NCBI GenBank assembly: GCA_030603695.1
Contig: JAUVXF010000005.1
Location: 1-64,000 of the forward strand
Length of the DNA stretch: 64,000 nucleotides
Direction: 5' to 3'
From: Natronohydrobacter sp.
GTDB taxonomy: Bacteria > Pseudomonadota > Alphaproteobacteria > Rhodobacterales > Rhodobacteraceae
The position numbers and the translations under genes were made by a program. Below are positions 61,470 to 64,000 of the stretch, piece by piece (positions within the stretch are counted from its first letter, which is position 1; each line of letters opens with the position of its first letter). The notes under the pieces were generated by a model. That model did not search any database, had not been told where the DNA came from, and saw only the letters and a list, made by a program, of their open reading frames with translations.

Positions 61470-61497
61470 CGGCAGTGCTGCCAGCTGCCGTTTTTTT
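61470..61497 (+). terminator. Intrinsic terminator in fdxA-carD gap
   Basis: The stem CGGCAG / CTGCCG with a nine-base loop is followed by seven T residues (61491-61497). It lies downstream of the promoter candidate at 61413 and 88 bases before carD, so it could end fdxA transcripts or act as a leader attenuator. Confidence 0.75.
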
Positions 61498-61585
61498 GTC
61501 GAAAACAGCATGGGTCTTGCAGGAAACAGTGTTTCCTGAGGCAAGGCTTTTGCTTTCGGTTCTGGGGCCAAAGGGGAAGATGTGA

Positions 61586-62095
61586 ATGTCGAAAGCCAAG
61601 AAATCCGAGTTTCGTCCCAATGAGTATGTTGTCTATCCGGCCCATGGTGTCGGGCAAATCATCTCTATCGAAGAGCAGGAAATTGCCGGGCTGAAACTGG
61701 AACTTTTCGTCATTTCCTTCGAGAAAGAGAAAATGACCCTGCGTGTGCCAACCAACAAGGCCGCGACTGTGGGTATGCGTTCGCTTTCCTCTCCTGAATT
61801 GGTGAACAAGGCGCTTGCCACGCTGAAAGGCAAAGCGCGCGTAAAGCGCGCCATGTGGTCGCGCCGCGCGCAGGAATATGAGCAGAAGATCAATTCCGGC
61901 GATCTGCTGGCCATTGCCGAAGTGGTGCGCGATCTGCACCGCAACGATGACCAGCGCGAGCAATCTTATTCCGAACGCCAGCTTTATGAAGCGGCGTTGG
62001 AACGGCTGACCCGCGAAGTGGCCGCAGTGGCGGGTGGGGATGAAGCGGTGGCGCAAAAGCAGGTGAATGACATGCTGGTGTCACGCGCAGCCTAA
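61586..62095 (+). CDS. CarD family transcriptional regulator
   Basis: A 169-residue CarD/CdnL-type protein. The N-terminal RNA polymerase-interacting Tudor-like domain (about 8-65) shows NEYVVYPAHGVGQIISIE. The all-helical C-terminal part (about 75-160) contains VKRAMWSRRAQEYEQKINSG and DLLAIAEVVRDLHRND. These proteins bind the RNA polymerase beta subunit and stabilise open complexes, often at ribosomal and housekeeping promoters. The ATG at 61586 follows GGGGAAG. A strong terminator is immediately downstream. Confidence 0.95.
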   Translation: MSKAKKSEFRPNEYVVYPAHGVGQIISIEEQEIAGLKLELFVISFEKEKMTLRVPTNKAATVGMRSLSSPELVNKALATLKGKARVKRAMWSRRAQEYEQKINSGDLLAIAEVVRDLHRNDDQREQSYSERQLYEAALERLTREVAAVAGGDEAVAQKQVNDMLVSRAA

Positions 62096-62115
62096 GCCCC
62101 TTGCGCAATGAACAC

Positions 62116-62141
62116 AAAAGCCCGCGCAAGCGGGCTTTTTT
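62116..62141 (+). terminator. Terminator of carD
   Basis: A perfect ten-base-pair stem AAAAGCCCGC / GCGGGCTTTT with a GCAA tetraloop and six T residues (62136-62141) lies 20 bases after the carD stop. It is the clearest intrinsic terminator in the window. Confidence 0.92.
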
Positions 62142-62233
62142 CATGGCACAAAGGCCGATCAAGGGCTTGCCCAAGGGCTTTGGGCTGGTCTAAACACGCG
62201 GCCACAGCGCTTTCAGCACGCTAGGGGGTTATC

Positions 62234-62974
62234 ATGGCAGGCCACTCAAAATGGGCCAATATTCAGCATCGCAAAGGCCGTCAGGACAAGTTGCGCGCGA
62301 AGCTGTTTTCAAAACTTTCCAAGGAAATTACGGTTGCCGCAAAGATGGGCGATCCTGATCCCGACAAGAACCCGCGCTTGCGCCTGGCGGTGAAGGAAGC
62401 CAAAGCGGTTTCCATGCCCAAGGAAAACATCGAACGCGCGATCAAGAAATCCCAAGGTGGCGATGCCGAAAGCTATGACGAAATCCGCTATGAGGGGTAT
62501 GGCCCCAGTGGCGTGGCCGTGATTGTCGAGGCGATGACGGATAACCGCAATCGCACGGCATCCAATGTGCGCTCGATCTTCTCGAAGAATGGCGGCAATC
62601 TGGGCGAGACAGGCTCTGTCGCGTTCATGTTCGATCGTAAGGGGCAGGTGGTCTATCCGGCCCGCGTGGGGGATGCAGATACGATCATGCTGGCTGCGAT
62701 CGATGCAGGCGCGGAAGATGTGGAAAGCTCTGAAGAGGAGCATGTGATCTGGTGTGCGGATACTGATCTGGGCGCCGTGGCTGCCGCATTGGAAGCCGCG
62801 CTTGGGGATGCAGACAGCACCAAACTGGTTTGGAAACCCCAAACCACGTCAGAGCTTGATCTGGACAGCGCACGCGCCCTGATGAAACTGATTGATGCTT
62901 TGGAAGATGACGATGATGTGCAGAATGTTACTGCCAATTTCGAAGTGTCCGATGCGGTGATGGCCGAACTGTAA
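62234..62974 (+). CDS. yebC: YebC/PmpR family regulatory protein
   Basis: A 246-residue YebC-type protein. The opening [20 protein letters not shown], the segment [16 protein letters not shown] and [20 protein letters not shown] match the family throughout. YebC proteins were described as transcriptional regulators (PmpR) and more recently as ribosome-acting factors; which function applies here cannot be told. A hairpin lies just after the stop. Confidence 0.96.
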   Translation: MAGHSKWANIQHRKGRQDKLRAKLFSKLSKEITVAAKMGDPDPDKNPRLRLAVKEAKAVSMPKENIERAIKKSQGGDAESYDEIRYEGYGPSGVAVIVEAMTDNRNRTASNVRSIFSKNGGNLGETGSVAFMFDRKGQVVYPARVGDADTIMLAAIDAGAEDVESSEEEHVIWCADTDLGAVAAALEAALGDADSTKLVWKPQTTSELDLDSARALMKLIDALEDDDDVQNVTANFEVSDAVMAEL

Positions 62975-62981
62975 GACATAT

Positions 62982-63010
62982 ATCGCCTGCCGCGCTTTGT
63001 GGCGGGCGAT
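62982..63010. terminator. Bidirectional terminator between yebC and EamA gene
   Basis: The stem ATCGCCTGCC / GGCGGGCGAT (62982-62991 with 63001-63010, one G-T pair) has a nine-base loop and lies in the convergent gap of 35 bases, touching the EamA stop codon. AT-rich flanks (TATAT on both sides) would give weak U-runs in either direction. Confidence 0.65.
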
Positions 63011-63906
63011 TATATCACGGGCTGCGCCGCGGGGGTCTGTTTGCGCAACACCGCCTCGCGCCATGTGATGAACACAACCGATCCCATGATCACCACACCG
63101 CCCAGAATGACAAAGGCATCCGCAGGCTCTCCGAATGCGACTGCGCCCAGGATTACGGCCCAGACAAGCTGCAAAAAGGTGACAGGCTGCGTGACGGTGA
63201 CAGGGGCCGCCGCGAAAGCCAGGGTCATGGTATAATGGCCTGCCGTGGCGAAAGCTGCGACCAGAAACAGCCAGAAAATCTGGCTTGCCGTAGGGGGAAC
63301 CCAGACTGCCCAGGCAAAAGGTGCAAGGCAGATTGTGACTGTGATGGACAGCATCGCCACCACCAGTGACGGCGCCATCTGGCCCGACATGACCTTGGCT
63401 ATCAGATACGATGCGGCAAAGAAAATGGCTGTGCCGATCATGGCGATATGGCCGGGCGATATCTCTCGCAGGCCAGGGCGCAAGATGATCAGCGCCCCAA
63501 GAAAGGCTATCAGCACCGCAATTACTCGCCGCGCCGCCAGCCTTTCGCCCAGAAAAAGCGCTGCCCCCAAGGTGATATAAATGGGCGAGAGGTAATTCAT
63601 CGCCGTGACCTCTGCCATCGGGATTTGGGTCATGGCATAAAACCACAAGATCACGCCAAGGGCGTGGATCATCCCACGCAGGCCCAACAGGGCCAAAGTG
63701 GGACGGCTGAAAACTTCGCGCCGCAGCGCAGAGATAAGGGGCAGCAGAAAGACCAGCCCCAGCAGATAGCGCAAAAAGGCGGATTGCGCGGCGGGCATGT
63801 CATCGCCCAGATATTTCACAAGGGCGGTGACGGCAACAAAGCAAAACCCGGTCAAAACCATCCAGAAAATGCCCAGAAGCGGGCGATGGGGCGATTTGCT
63901 TATCAT
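63010..63906 (-). CDS. EamA/DMT family transporter
   Basis: A ten-helix inner-membrane transporter of about 298 residues made of two EamA repeats. Repeat one includes ALVKYLGDDMPAAQSAFLRYLLG, repeat two AKVMSGQMAPSLVV. The mid-section LSPIYITLGAALFLGERLAARR with its Glu-Arg is typical of drug/metabolite transporters. The substrate is unknown. The ATG at 63906 is preferred. In-frame ATG codons at 63951 (with AGAGGG close upstream) and 63993 give longer forms. Confidence 0.87.
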   Translation of the reverse strand: MISKSPHRPLLGIFWMVLTGFCFVAVTALVKYLGDDMPAAQSAFLRYLLGLVFLLPLISALRREVFSRPTLALLGLRGMIHALGVILWFYAMTQIPMAEVTAMNYLSPIYITLGAALFLGERLAARRVIAVLIAFLGALIILRPGLREISPGHIAMIGTAIFFAASYLIAKVMSGQMAPSLVVAMLSITVTICLAPFAWAVWVPPTASQIFWLFLVAAFATAGHYTMTLAFAAAPVTVTQPVTFLQLVWAVILGAVAFGEPADAFVILGGVVIMGSVVFITWREAVLRKQTPAAQPVI

Positions 63907-64000
63907 GTGCAGTATTTCGCATGTCTTGCCGTGTTCGGCAAGCCAAAGCATCTGCCCTCTATGCGGCCTCGTGTCGTTTGCGCAGTTGCGCATTCACGGC

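Noticed and set aside
1-64000. CRISPR arrays, insertion sequences, prophage and toxin-antitoxin pairs
   Set aside because: I looked for regular repeats, transposase motifs, phage structural genes and small paired genes and found none. The RatA-like protein at 24085 lacks a partner and fits COQ10 better.

Overview
The window is a GC-rich, gene-dense chromosomal segment of an alphaproteobacterium, most likely in the order Rhodobacterales. Supporting this are the nifR3-ntrB-ntrC-ntrY-ntrX order, an NtrC that lacks the sigma54-contact loop, a fused ispDF gene, a 44-residue aa3-oxidase subunit IV, a CarD-family regulator, cytochrome c', several TRAP transporters, and many ATGA/GTGA start-stop overlaps. 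I see no phage, insertion sequence, CRISPR array or rRNA. One tRNA (Thr, TGT) is present.

Layout. 1-6.7 kb: a histidine-utilisation locus. hutG is followed on the minus strand by a TAXI-type TRAP transporter (binding protein, DUF1850 protein, fused permease), and hutF-hutC diverge from a palindromic operator candidate. 6.7-16.8 kb: a probable aromatic phenylpropanoid (hydroxycinnamate/dihydrocinnamate) catabolic island. An enoyl-CoA hydratase, an amidohydrolase-fold hydrolase and an acyl-CoA dehydrogenase run leftwards. A MarR regulator, an SDR dehydrogenase and a feruloyl-CoA synthase run rightwards, followed by a second MarR gene and a DctPQM TRAP importer. The enzyme set is that of a CoA-dependent beta-oxidation route in which a metal hydrolase replaces thiolase. 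16.9-27 kb: housekeeping (hisA, a PAS_5 protein with a CtrA-type box upstream, yicC-gmk, formyl-THF cyclo-ligase, AI-2E exporter family, two c-type cytochromes, hpt, COQ10/RatA-like protein, ispDF-pgpA-cinA). 27.2-37.6 kb: the nitrogen-control operon dusB(nifR3)-ntrBC-ntrYX followed by trkA-trkH. 37.7-40.4 kb: an amino-acid-type ABC importer without a local ATPase, and tRNA-Thr. 40.5-48 kb: LOG protein, dapD, threonylcarbamoyl-AMP synthase, a DmdC-like acyl-CoA dehydrogenase with an MBL hydrolase, oxidase subunit IV, a lipoprotein and an RluA-type pseudouridine synthase. 48-52.6 kb: a two-gene NAD-dependent molybdenum/tungsten formate dehydrogenase behind a LysR-type palindrome. 52.7-64 kb: RNA and stress functions (DEAD-box helicase and cold-shock protein, divergent; Suv3-like helicase with an S4 protein; CarD; YebC), thymidine kinase, an ArsC-like protein, ferredoxin FdxA, SCP2-like protein plus lysophospholipase, and an EamA transporter.

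How it works together. The catabolic half takes up organic acids or amino acids through TRAP systems and degrades histidine and aromatic side chains to glutamate, aromatic acids and acetyl-CoA. Formate, which hutF-hutG histidine breakdown releases, could be oxidised by the formate dehydrogenase to give NADH. The central half senses nitrogen status (NtrBC/NtrYX) and controls potassium uptake (TrkAH). All functional assignments come from reading protein motifs and gene order; no database search was run.
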